From Candidatus Firestonebacteria bacterium RIFOXYA2_FULL_40_8 (GTDB lineage: Bacteria > Oederibacteriota > D2-FULL-39-29): DNA of 5,551 nt. This document shows, piece after piece, positions 1-5,528 of this stretch. A model generated the notes under the pieces. It saw only the letters and a list, made by a program, of their open reading frames with translations. It was not told the origin of the DNA and did not search any database. The stretch is from NCBI GenBank assembly GCA_001778355.1, contig MFGS01000159.1, positions 1 through 5,551 on the forward strand, given 5' to 3'. The translations under genes were made by a program, and so were the position numbers. Position 1 is the first letter of the stretch, and every line of letters starts with the position of its first letter.

Positions 1-420
1 AATGTAATTACTTTCCGATTCAAGTTTTCCGCTCTGATAATAGCCTTTTGTTGGGCCGTCCTTTTTCCCGTTCTTAAAATTACTCTCCGTCTGAAGCTTC
101 CCGCTTTTGTAATACCCTTTGGTTATCCCCTGCGTCACCCCGTCCACATAATTAATTTCCAGTTTGATGCTCCCGCTGTCATAAAACAGTTTACTTACCC
201 CGTTAAGCTGTCCGTTCTTGTACATCAACTCGCCTTTTACTTTCCCGTTATCATCGTACTCTTTAACGATATTATCCTTAAGCGTACTTTCCGTAGCAGT
301 TTTCTCCGGTTCTTTATACTGCTCATAAGGAATATCCCCGTTCCCGGACCCGCCCGATTTCTTCCCGCATCCGACAACGAGTACAGTAATAAGTATCCCT
401 AAAAATATACTTTTAAACAT
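1..420 (-). CDS. Lipoprotein with YwqK/MORN-like repeats, C-terminus cut by window edge
   Basis: Reading from the ATG at 420, 140 codons stay open to base 1 with no stop, so the gene is partial at its 3' end. Residues 1-18 form a lipoprotein signal peptide: Lys3, a hydrophobic core, then the lipobox LVVGC with the lipidated Cys at residue 18. Gly at +2 gives no inner-membrane retention signal, so outer-membrane sorting is possible in a diderm. Residues 19-50 are a polar linker. From about residue 53 there are four diverged repeats of roughly 22-25 residues (about 53-75, 76-97, 100-122 and 125 onward) of the form xGYYxSGKLxxExNFKNGKxDG. This pattern is typical of MORN-like repeats of the YwqK (toxin-antitoxin antitoxin component) annotation group. 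The repeats form beta-hairpin surfaces; no enzymatic residues are visible. A strong Shine-Dalgarno (GGAGGAG, 424-430) lies 3 bases before the ATG. The gene starts 27 bases after the zinc-ribbon gene, so it is probably the last visible member of the lemA operon. The lipoprotein and repeat calls are firm; the function is unknown. Confidence 0.85.
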   Translation of the reverse strand, partial: MFKSIFLGILITVLVVGCGKKSGGSGNGDIPYEQYKEPEKTATESTLKDNIVKEYDDNGKVKGELMYKNGQLNGVSKLFYDSGSIKLEINYVDGVTQGITKGYYKSGKLQTESNFKNGKKDGPTKGYYQSGKLESESNYI

Positions 421-447
421 AATCTCCTCCATGTATAAATAGTTTAA

Positions 448-948
448 CTATCTTTGCCAGTAATATAAAACTATAAAAGTAATAACAATAATGATAATTA
501 TTATGTAAATATTATCTACGAGCTCTTTAACTTTCTTGATTTGCGTTACTTTTTTCGGTTCGGCTGCCGACACTTTCTCCCAGCCTTCAATATCCTCAGT
601 ATTAACATTTTCGTTTTTCAACCCTTTAATTAGATCCCTCGCTTGTTCCATTTGAGACACCGGGACCAACAGAAAATGTTCGCTGGTAAGTCCAATGTTA
701 TTAAAATTACCGTAATACTTAGGAGAATTGACTATAGATTCTATTCCGTTTTTCTTTAGAATACTGCTGTAAAAGAGCAGATCAAACTCGTTATTCTCCG
801 TGAGGAGAATTTCAAATCTATCATTAAGATGAGGTTTTGCCTCTGCTTCCGGTATCTCAGGCAGCTTTTCAATAAGAGGATTGTCACAATCACTACATAT
901 TGTAACACCCTTACTATATTCCGCTTTACATTTTGGACAAAAAGCCAT
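448..948 (-). CDS. Zinc-ribbon protein with DUF2007-like domain and C-terminal membrane anchor
   Basis: A 166-residue protein in three parts. Residues 4-21 form a short zinc ribbon with two Cys pairs (C4-x2-C7 and C18-x2-C21). Residues about 45-110 resemble DUF2007, the putative prokaryotic signal-transducing family: an N-terminal strand, a helix ending in LKKNGIES, then a strand LLVPVSQ and the helix MEQARDLI. Residues about 147-163 are a very hydrophobic segment with a run of isoleucines, ending four residues before the C-terminus. There is no signal peptide, so the protein is likely tail-anchored with the ribbon and DUF2007-like domain in the cytoplasm. Start choice: the ATG at 948 places the CPKC motif at residue 4, as usual for such ribbons, and an AGGATGG sequence lies 4 bases upstream. 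It sits between the DUF2207 gene (57 bases from that stop codon) and the lipoprotein gene. Function is unknown; a sensing or regulatory role at the membrane is inference. The DUF2007 match is from pattern, not from a search. Confidence 0.8.
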   Translation of the reverse strand: MAFCPKCKAEYSKGVTICSDCDNPLIEKLPEIPEAEAKPHLNDRFEILLTENNEFDLLFYSSILKKNGIESIVNSPKYYGNFNNIGLTSEHFLLVPVSQMEQARDLIKGLKNENVNTEDIEGWEKVSAAEPKKVTQIKKVKELVDNIYIIIIIIVITFIVLYYWQR

Positions 949-1004
949 ATACCATCCTATATTTTATTACGTGCGTAACGTTTAACGTGATAACGAGTAT
1001 TCAC

Positions 1005-2954
1005 TTACCATCCTCCACCGCCGCCCCCACCACCGCCTCCGCCGGAGCCCCCACCTCCACCACCGCCTCCGCCCCCTCCATCTGAACCTCCAAAGCCGCT
1101 GCTTGTTCCGGGGGGTGTTGACGAAGCTGATATCGAGGAACTAAAGGAACTCGAAAAATCCGAAGCAAAACTGCTTGCATAGAAACCTGAGCCTACAAGA
1201 GAGCCTGTATACCAATTTGGGTGATAAGGTACATTTTCTTCACTAACCTGACCTGCAACTGCTATAGCTGAGACAAATTTTTCTGACCACTTATTTTCAA
1301 CACCAAGTGCCATTGCATAAGGAAGAAACTTCTCATATACTGCTTTGTCTATTTTTATTGCGTAGTTAATAGACTCTTTTTCTGATATTGTAAGGAACCT
1401 TTTAAATCCTTCAATCTCGTCAAGGGTCGTCCGGCCAAGAATAGTCGGTGCTTTTAAGAGATAATAAAATATCGTATTAAGAGAAACAGCCAACAGCAGA
1501 AATATCATGAAATATATTGAGGTTGACTTGAATAACATGTAACATCCAAAGACTTCTCCGATAAAGAACGGTATAGATATAATTGTGATAAAAATTGCAG
1601 GGGCAATAACATCGGTTGATCTAATCCAAGAAGTAATAACTTTTCCTGCGAGTATTGTGACACCTGATGTGAGGACGCTCATCCAGATAATTATAGAAAC
1701 TAACTCCGGCAGATTACCTGATGAGAGCGCGCTGAACATTCCGGTTAAGATGACACAGATAACAGAAAGAATAACACCGGGTATAGCGTACTTATAGTTA
1801 GTAATAAAATATCTATTTTCATATTCTTTTGATAGCTCTTCTTTATAGTCGTCTATCATTGTCTTTATTGTATTTCCTGCTTTGTTACTGAAATAAAACC
1901 AGTACTCCAGGTCGGGAATGCGTTTTGACAGGAATATTTCATCTTTAGACAATAAGGCAGTATCTTTTCTGTCCTTGCCTTTAACCAGATAACCTTCTTT
2001 ATCTTTTGAAATCGTGAGATAACCTTTGGAAGCCATACTAACCAGTGCTGTTGCAAAAGTTTTAACGTCAAATTTCATTTTAACCAAATACCGCATTCCA
2101 GCGGCCGATACGTCTTTTGGCGGCTCAAATCTGGGAACTATAACACCTTTTTTCGGGTCTCTCCCGTAACGGTACCAGAAGATAAAATAATATAATAGAA
2201 TAATCATGAAACTGAACAGCATTAGAAGTATACTTATATTATCCTGCAGTTTTCCTATGAGCCTTTCAAGCTTCGTGGGTTCAGGAAGAACTCCTTTATT
2301 GAATCCGGCAACAATACTCAGGCCTTCATGTACACCTAAGGGTTTGGTCGTATTAAACATAAGTGTGTTACCGGAAAGTATCGAACTTTCAAAATATTTG
2401 TCTTTAGAACCAAAAATACCGGTGTAACCTGCAGTTATTATTGATTCCTTCTTTACACCTTCAGGTAGGACAACTTTACAGGTTACGGTTTCTATAGGGA
2501 AAATCCAACCGTTGCCTGTTACGTTCCAGTAGAGTTCATCATGGTCCTTAAAGAAGCCAATCTGGCCTTTTGTGCGGTAAGTTAATACATACGAGTGGCT
2601 GCCGGTAGTAACGTAGATATCTTTTTTTCCTATATAAACTCTGATTCCGTTACGTATCCTATTTGAAAACCACTCTTCTTTAAAACCGTCACACTGAACA
2701 TTAATAACATCAAAACTTACATTATAGTTCAAGCCTTCGGCGGTTTTATATCTTGTCGGGAAATCCCGATAAATCCCGTGTTTAATATTTATGTTTTCAA
2801 CACTTACAACAATAGTTTCTGTGACCAATAAAGAACCGGCTTGTTCAATAATTACATCGCTATTGAAAGCCATAATAGATTCAGTTGCAGTTAAAGGAAA
2901 AACAAGTATTCCGAAAAATAGAATTACGTAAAGTAAGGTTTTAAATATTGTCAT
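1005..2954 (-). CDS. DUF2207 family membrane protein with glycine-rich tail
   Basis: A 649-residue predicted membrane protein of the DUF2207 family (YciQ-like), commonly encoded next to lemA. Residues 1-24 are a signal peptide or first anchor. Residues about 27-220 form the beta-rich extracytoplasmic domain typical of the family, including GIYRDFPTRY at 60-69 and LYWNVTGNGW at 141-150. A membrane segment at about 241-260 is followed by the family motif YGRDP (263-267) and the cytoplasmic EPPKDVSAAGMRYL (277-290). Further membrane segments lie at about 388-409, 417-440, 448-475 and 479-500. The family signature GFKRFL (517-522) and LPYAMALGVENKW (544-556) follow. The tail is Ser-rich (590-613), then nearly pure Gly (622-648), ending in Trp; Gly-rich ends are common in this family. 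Length is normal. The ATG at 2954 follows GAGGAGAGA, which overlaps the lemA stop, with 17 bases between the genes, so translation is probably coupled. Biochemical function is not established; an envelope-stress or envelope-maintenance role alongside LemA is inference. Confidence 0.93.
   Translation of the reverse strand: MTIFKTLLYVILFFGILVFPLTATESIMAFNSDVIIEQAGSLLVTETIVVSVENINIKHGIYRDFPTRYKTAEGLNYNVSFDVINVQCDGFKEEWFSNRIRNGIRVYIGKKDIYVTTGSHSYVLTYRTKGQIGFFKDHDELYWNVTGNGWIFPIETVTCKVVLPEGVKKESIITAGYTGIFGSKDKYFESSILSGNTLMFNTTKPLGVHEGLSIVAGFNKGVLPEPTKLERLIGKLQDNISILLMLFSFMIILLYYFIFWYRYGRDPKKGVIVPRFEPPKDVSAAGMRYLVKMKFDVKTFATALVSMASKGYLTISKDKEGYLVKGKDRKDTALLSKDEIFLSKRIPDLEYWFYFSNKAGNTIKTMIDDYKEELSKEYENRYFITNYKYAIPGVILSVICVILTGMFSALSSGNLPELVSIIIWMSVLTSGVTILAGKVITSWIRSTDVIAPAIFITIISIPFFIGEVFGCYMLFKSTSIYFMIFLLLAVSLNTIFYYLLKAPTILGRTTLDEIEGFKRFLTISEKESINYAIKIDKAVYEKFLPYAMALGVENKWSEKFVSAIAVAGQVSEENVPYHPNWYTGSLVGSGFYASSFASDFSSSFSSSISASSTPPGTSSGFGGSDGGGGGGGGGGGSGGGGGGGGGGGW
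1011..1091 (-). repeat. Low-complexity GGN tract coding the poly-glycine tail
   Basis: These 81 bases code for residues 622-648 of the DUF2207 protein, almost entirely Gly with Ser-Asp and Ser interruptions. The DNA is a run of GGN codons (CCN on the plus strand) and is markedly richer in G and C than its surroundings. Codon third positions vary, so it is not a pure microsatellite, but it could still change length by slippage and is a place where sequencing or assembly may be wrong. Confidence 0.85.
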
Positions 2955-2971
2955 ACGTTAAATATCTCTCC

Positions 2972-3517
2972 TCAAAACTTCGCTGCGACAACTTCTCGCT
3001 CTGCCGCTTCTTTTAGTTCAAAGAATGCTTCGCGTTTAAAATTAAATAATTTGGCTACTAATAACCCGGGAAATGTTTCTACGGTGTTATTAAAGTCCCT
3101 GACAACGGCGTTATAATATCTTCTTGCATATTGAATACTATCTTCCAACTCAAAAAGATCTTTCTGGAGCTTTAAGAAGTTTTCGCCCGCTTTAAGTTCA
3201 GGATAATTCTCTGCAACGGCAATAAGTTTGTCTATACCAAAAGCCAGTTGATTTTCTAATTCGACTTTATTCGAAAGTCCTTGTGTATTAATACATGTCG
3301 CTCTGACCTCAGCAACCTTCTCAAAAAGTCCTTTTTCATGCCCAGCGTACCCTTTGATTGTTGTAATAAGATTTGGAACAAGATCATAGCGCCTCTTAAG
3401 CTGGACTTCCACTCCGCTTGCCGCTTCCCGGATTGCATTACGAAGTCTAACCAAACGGTTGTATATATAGATAAATCCAACAATCAGAACCCCTATGATA
3501 ATTATATAAATAAACAA
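2972..3517 (-). CDS. lemA: LemA family protein
   Basis: A 181-residue LemA family protein of usual length. It has an N-terminal membrane segment (residues 2-19) with a very short outside end, followed by the conserved YNRLVRLRNAI (19-29) and VQLKRRYDLVPNLI (38-51). It then shows AVAENYPELKA (100-110), LQKDLFELEDSIQYARRYYNA (117-137), VRDFNNTVETFP (139-150) and FNFKREAFFE (158-167), all hallmarks of the family. The fold is a long helical coiled bundle with a single N-terminal anchor. Start: no ATG or GTG is available between the in-frame stop at 3521-3523 and the conserved region. The TTG at 3517 is the likely start, preceded by AAGGGG (3525-3530) at 7 bases. Its stop overlaps the Shine-Dalgarno of the DUF2207 gene. 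LemA and DUF2207 proteins are often neighbours; the molecular role is unproven, and an envelope-associated function is inferred. This is the first gene of the left operon. Confidence 0.95.
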   Translation of the reverse strand: MFIYIIIIGVLIVGFIYIYNRLVRLRNAIREAASGVEVQLKRRYDLVPNLITTIKGYAGHEKGLFEKVAEVRATCINTQGLSNKVELENQLAFGIDKLIAVAENYPELKAGENFLKLQKDLFELEDSIQYARRYYNAVVRDFNNTVETFPGLLVAKLFNFKREAFFELKEAAEREVVAAKF

Positions 3518-3527
3518 TTCTCAACCC

Positions 3528-3542
3528 CTTAAATCATTTAAG
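3528..3542 (-). promoter_or_regulatory. Small hairpin in the lemA leader overlapping the ribosome-binding site
   Basis: On the minus strand CTTAAA-TGA-TTTAAG forms a perfect 6-base stem with a 3-base loop. It lies at the predicted 5' end of the lemA transcript, and its 3' arm shares AAG with the AAGGGG Shine-Dalgarno. It could modestly mask ribosome binding or protect the RNA end. It is AT-rich and short, so it may also be chance. A two-codon reading frame, ATG ATT TAA, lies inside it. Confidence 0.35.
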
Positions 3543-3549
3543 CTACCCA

Positions 3550-3579
3550 AGTATATCATTATTTTTCTGATCTTGTAAA
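3550..3579 (-). promoter_or_regulatory. Sigma70-type promoter for the lemA operon
   Basis: On the minus strand TTTACA (3574-3579) and TATACT (3550-3555) are separated by 18 bases, each matching the sigma70 consensus at five of six positions. The predicted start of transcription is near 3543, giving a leader of about 26 bases before the TTG start of lemA with a Shine-Dalgarno in it. It is the best promoter match I found by eye in the window and sits exactly where the second operon must begin. Confidence 0.6.
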
Positions 3580-3602
3580 TATCATCTCTAGATATTAAAG
3601 TG

Positions 3603-3633
3603 CTGAGATCCTTCGTATAAAACCACTCAGGAT
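3603..3633. repeat. Dispersed intergenic palindromic repeat (GTCATCCTGAG...GAAGGATCTCAG type)
   Basis: The minus strand reads TCATCCTGAG, then a 12-base centre, then GAAGGATCTCAG. This layout matches a repeat found in many bacterial genomes, from general memory and not from a search. Two complementary arm pairs are visible: CTGAG (3603-3607) with CTCAG (3626-3630), and ATCCT (3608-3612) with AGGAT (3629-3633). The two pairings share bases at 3629-3630, so they are alternatives. The central part (TGGTTTTATAC) looks diverged from the usual form, suggesting an old copy. It lies upstream of the lemA promoter. Confidence 0.5.
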
Positions 3634-3674
3634 GACAAAAATATATGTTAACAACTAGTTGAATATTTTTGTCA
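3633..3674. repeat. Perfect 12-base inverted repeat downstream of the OB-fold gene, possible transcript-end hairpin
   Basis: TGACAAAAATAT (3633-3644) is the exact reverse complement of 3663-3674, with an 18-base centre that itself contains the 10-base palindrome CAACTAGTTG (3652-3661). It begins 17 bases past the OB-fold gene stop. In RNA it would form a long AU-rich hairpin at the 3' end of the trpC operon transcript. It is not a classic intrinsic terminator, because the stem has few G-C pairs and no U run follows it, though each arm holds a run of five A or T. It adjoins the repeat at 3603-3633 and may instead be part of one mobile palindromic unit. Confidence 0.6.
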
Positions 3675-3690
3675 CCTTATAAACTATTAT

Positions 3691-4116
3691 TTACTCCCTT
3701 ACTTCTATTTGCTTCGGATTATACAATATCACTTCCGGCTTTCCGCTATATTTTTTCAGGAATCCGGTTATCCTTACTTTTTGGTTTAAATAATACTTCT
3801 CGGGTTCATCCGGGAATATTTCAAAGTATTTCGGGAATATAACGAGCGTCAGTGTTGTTTGGAAGTTTTTATAGAACTTGAATGTCACTAGTTTACCGGA
3901 GGCGAAAGACTTTGTTATCTCACCGTCGATTATTACGAACTCTCCGTAATGCTTTTCAAAATCATCCGGGCAGACAAAATTATACTTTCCTGTCTCTGTT
4001 TGTTCTTTTGTCTCGTCGTACTCGGGTTTTACCGGTTTAAAAGAGTAATAAATCCCGGCAAATAACGCGGCTGCTACCAGAACTCTTAATCCGTGTTTTA
4101 CCCAGAAGTTATTCAT
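3691..4116 (-). CDS. Membrane-anchored OB-fold protein, probable nucleic-acid binder
   Basis: A 141-residue protein. Residues about 9-25 form one membrane segment or uncleaved signal, followed by a charged linker (26-48). Residues about 50-141 look like an OB fold of the nucleic-acid-binding type: GEFVIIDGEITKS (58-70), GKLVTFKFY (74-82), a strand TLTLVIFPKYF (88-98), then YYLNQKVRITGFLKKYSGKPEVIL (108-131) and the terminal PKQIEV. The GxxxxYxGKPExxLxxPxQI pattern is common in small OB proteins and in DNA- or RNA-binding OB modules. With the N-terminal anchor the domain should lie outside the cytoplasm. The ATG overlaps the nuclease stop codon as ATGA and no good Shine-Dalgarno precedes it, so it is probably translated by coupling and made in a fixed ratio to the nuclease. 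Ligand binding is inferred from family pattern and context; no experimental function is known to me. Confidence 0.8.
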   Translation of the reverse strand: MNNFWVKHGLRVLVAAALFAGIYYSFKPVKPEYDETKEQTETGKYNFVCPDDFEKHYGEFVIIDGEITKSFASGKLVTFKFYKNFQTTLTLVIFPKYFEIFPDEPEKYYLNQKVRITGFLKKYSGKPEVILYNPKQIEVRE

Positions 4117-4607
4117 TTTGATTTGCCGCTTTTGTCTTTAATATTCCAGAGACCTTTACGTTCTTTAATCGCCTGTTTTTGAAGCTTTATAAACTCTGCT
4201 TTTAATTTGAAGTCATATTTCGTGTAAACGTAAGCAAAACCGCCTTTGAGAAGTTCCGCGTTAAGAAGTTTTCCGTTAACAAATACATAGGCAACGGACC
4301 TTCCGTGAACATCTTTTTTGTTGTTTTCTTCAAACTCCAGCTCGCAATCTTTACCTTCTGCAAATTTCACTGTAAAGACGGAGGCCTCTTTTCCGTATCT
4401 TTGAACAGGTAAGGTTGGATGGTTCGTTTCAGGGGAGTCTAGTCCTATTAACCGGACAGTCCGTCCGTCCTCTAATAAAATAGTATCACCGTCTAACACT
4501 TTCTCTATTTTCGCTTTTTCTCTAACGGCGGGTTTATTTTCTTCGGTGTAAAATGAGTTAAAGGATAAAAATACTGTAAATAAAACAATAACAGCTATTC
4601 TAGCCAT
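4113..4607 (-). CDS. Exported thermonuclease (staphylococcal nuclease family)
   Basis: A 164-residue SNase-like calcium-dependent phosphodiesterase predicted to cut DNA and RNA. Residues 3-18 are a hydrophobic signal peptide or anchor without a lipobox, so the enzyme should act outside the cytoplasm. The SNase domain spans about 32-155. By alignment in my head to S. aureus nuclease, the metal ligands are Asp41 in VLDGDT and Asp57 in GLDSPET (Ser58 in place of the usual Thr). The catalytic set Arg52 (VRLIG), Glu60 and Arg103 (HGRSVAYVF) is also present, so the enzyme looks active. The C-terminal LQKQAIKERKGLWN is typical of the family. Its ATG at 4607 lies inside the end of trpC (13-base overlap) and has only a weak A-rich ribosome site, suggesting coupling. 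It overlaps the OB-fold gene by four bases. A role in nutrient scavenging from nucleic acids or in DNA processing at the surface is inference. Confidence 0.93.
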   Translation of the reverse strand: MARIAVIVLFTVFLSFNSFYTEENKPAVREKAKIEKVLDGDTILLEDGRTVRLIGLDSPETNHPTLPVQRYGKEASVFTVKFAEGKDCELEFEENNKKDVHGRSVAYVFVNGKLLNAELLKGGFAYVYTKYDFKLKAEFIKLQKQAIKERKGLWNIKDKSGKSK

Positions 4608-5377
4608 AAGAGTTCTTTTACTTTTTCGGGAATATTCTTACTGCGCATTAGCGTTTCGCCGATCAGGACGGCATTTACTCCCAGGTTTTTAAGATACAGA
4701 ATATCTTCTCTTGTCTTGATACCGCTTTCACTGACTACTATCTTATTTTTAGGAATATATTTAATAAGCTTTTCGGTAGTTTTCAGATCTACTTTAAATG
4801 TTTTAAGGTCACGGTTATTTATTCCTATTATATCAGCTCCGCTTTTCAAGGCCGCTTGTACTTCTTTTTCAGTGTGTACTTCAACAAGAGAATATAGTTT
4901 AAGCTTTCTTGCTGTTTGAACAAACTTTTTTAAAGTCTCAGGCGTTAAAATCGCGCAAATCAAAAGTATCGCGTCAGCCCCGTAGAGTTTGGACCCGTAA
5001 ATCTGATATTCATCGAGGATGAAATCTTTGCGGAGTATCGGAACATTAATATTTTTCCTTACTATCTTCAGGTATTCGTTAGCGCCTTTAAAATAAGTAC
5101 GCTCAGTCAGAACAGAAACCGCGTCAACGCCTACTTTTTTATACGCCTTTGCTATTTTTTCCGGATTAAAGTTCTCGACAATCACACCTTTTGAAGGCGA
5201 GGCCTTCTTAATCTCCGCTATAAGCGTCATGCGGTTCTTTGAAAGAGCCTTTTTAAAGTCCCTCGCCGGCGTTATTTTACCGATCTGCTCAATAACAAAA
5301 GATAACGGGAAGAGTTTTTTATACATGTCAACTTCTTTCCGCTTGTCGGAAATTATCTTTGTTAAGATGTTATGCAT
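4595..5377 (-). CDS. trpC: Indole-3-glycerol phosphate synthase
   Basis: A 260-residue cytoplasmic TIM-barrel enzyme of tryptophan synthesis. It closes the ring of 1-(2-carboxyphenylamino)-1-deoxyribulose 5-phosphate, releasing CO2 and water, to give indole-3-glycerol phosphate. Length matches the monofunctional family, with no PRAI (TrpF) domain fused. Visible family motifs: ILTKIISDKRKEV (4-16), IAEIKKASPSKG (53-64), LTERTYFKGAN (90-100), PILRKDFILDEYQI (113-126), LVEVHTEKE (164-172), IIGINNRDL (183-191), VSESGI (215-220) and AVLIGETLM (236-244). The expected catalytic residues Glu55, Lys57, Lys117, Glu166, Asn187 and Ser218 are all present. The ATG at 5377 follows AAGGAA and fits the family N-terminus; a later ATG at residue 18 would remove conserved helix sequence. 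Its end overlaps the nuclease start by 13 bases. No other trp gene is in the window; any could lie outside, upstream, but 174 bases with a promoter-like site precede trpC. High lysine content fits the AT-rich genome. Confidence 0.97.
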   Translation of the reverse strand: MHNILTKIISDKRKEVDMYKKLFPLSFVIEQIGKITPARDFKKALSKNRMTLIAEIKKASPSKGVIVENFNPEKIAKAYKKVGVDAVSVLTERTYFKGANEYLKIVRKNINVPILRKDFILDEYQIYGSKLYGADAILLICAILTPETLKKFVQTARKLKLYSLVEVHTEKEVQAALKSGADIIGINNRDLKTFKVDLKTTEKLIKYIPKNKIVVSESGIKTREDILYLKNLGVNAVLIGETLMRSKNIPEKVKELLWLE

Positions 5378-5395
5378 ATATTCCTTATAAAAGAC

Positions 5396-5424
5396 GTTAC
5401 GGGTAGCGGGTTACGAGTTACGGG
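5396..5424. repeat. Short direct repeats of GTTACG words
   Basis: GTTACGGG occurs at 5396-5403 and again at 5417-5424, exactly 21 bases apart, with a third related word GTTACGAG at 5410-5417 in between. The cluster sits in the predicted trpC leader, just upstream of the Shine-Dalgarno. Such GTTACGGG/GTTACGAG strings are often seen as dispersed intergenic repeats in some uncultivated bacterial genomes; that is recollection, not a search result. Confidence 0.6.
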
Positions 5425-5481
5425 TTTTAGATTATTGTGTTATTATAATATATACTTCATTGATGTTGAACTCGTAACCCG
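5407..5481. repeat. Perfect 13-base inverted repeat flanking the trpC promoter region
   Basis: CGGGTTACGAGTT (5407-5419) is the exact reverse complement of AACTCGTAACCCG (5469-5481), with 49 AT-rich bases between. The arms enclose the promoter-like site. They could mark the ends of a small non-autonomous palindromic element, an RNA hairpin in a read-through transcript, or an operator pair. No open reading frame of note lies between the arms. Confidence 0.7.
5442..5470 (-). promoter_or_regulatory. Candidate promoter for the trpC-nuclease-OB operon
   Basis: On the minus strand a perfect -10 hexamer TATAAT (5442-5447) lies 17 bases after TTCAAC (5465-5470), which matches the -35 consensus at only three of six positions. 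Transcription would start near 5435, giving a leader of about 58 bases. The -35 overlaps the inner end of the inverted-repeat arm at 5469-5481. The region is very AT-rich, so TATAAT by chance is possible. Confidence 0.4.
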
Positions 5482-5486
5482 ATATC

Positions 5487-5528
5487 CGCCGTACCGGCGA
5501 GATCTCTCCAAAGTATTGGAGGACTCGC
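5487..5528. repeat. Tandem hairpins at the window edge (palindromic intergenic element)
   Basis: Two adjoining palindromes share bases. CGCCG-TAC-CGGCG (5487-5499) is a perfect 5-base stem. The larger one has an outer stem GCGAG/CTCGC (5497-5501 with 5524-5528), a small internal loop, then CTCCAA/TTGGAG (5506-5511 with 5516-5521) closed by the loop AGTA. The G and C content is higher than the flanks. There is no U run for an intrinsic terminator on the minus strand, and cloverleaf features of a tRNA are missing. I read it as a REP-like repeat element. The remaining bases to 5551 show no gene. Confidence 0.55.

Noticed and set aside
949..1004. Internal promoter before the zinc-ribbon gene
   Set aside because: A TAAAAT-like hexamer exists on the minus strand, but no -35 lies at suitable spacing; the nearest, TTATCA, is 21 bases away.
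1585..1797. Plus-strand open frame of 70 codons
   Set aside because: It lies wholly inside the DUF2207 gene, antisense to the membrane-spanning part, has no recognisable domain, and is best explained as a shadow of that gene.
3281..3532. Plus-strand open frame of 83 codons
   Set aside because: It is antisense to lemA, whose conserved motifs prove the minus-strand reading. It shows no family resemblance.
3633..3674. Classic intrinsic terminator for the trpC operon
   Set aside because: The stem is AT-rich, the loop is 18 bases and no U run follows the stem on the minus strand. I keep it as an inverted repeat that might protect the RNA end.
4716..4919. Plus-strand open frame of 67 codons
   Set aside because: It is antisense to the catalytic barrel of trpC and has no independent support.
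5378..5435. Tryptophan attenuator leader peptide before trpC
   Set aside because: The predicted leader is short and shows no small open frame with tandem Trp codons and no terminator hairpin with a U run.
5396..5481. Possible CRISPR array from repeated GTTACG words
   Set aside because: The words are 6-8 bases, partly overlapping and irregular, with no repeat-spacer units and no cas gene nearby.
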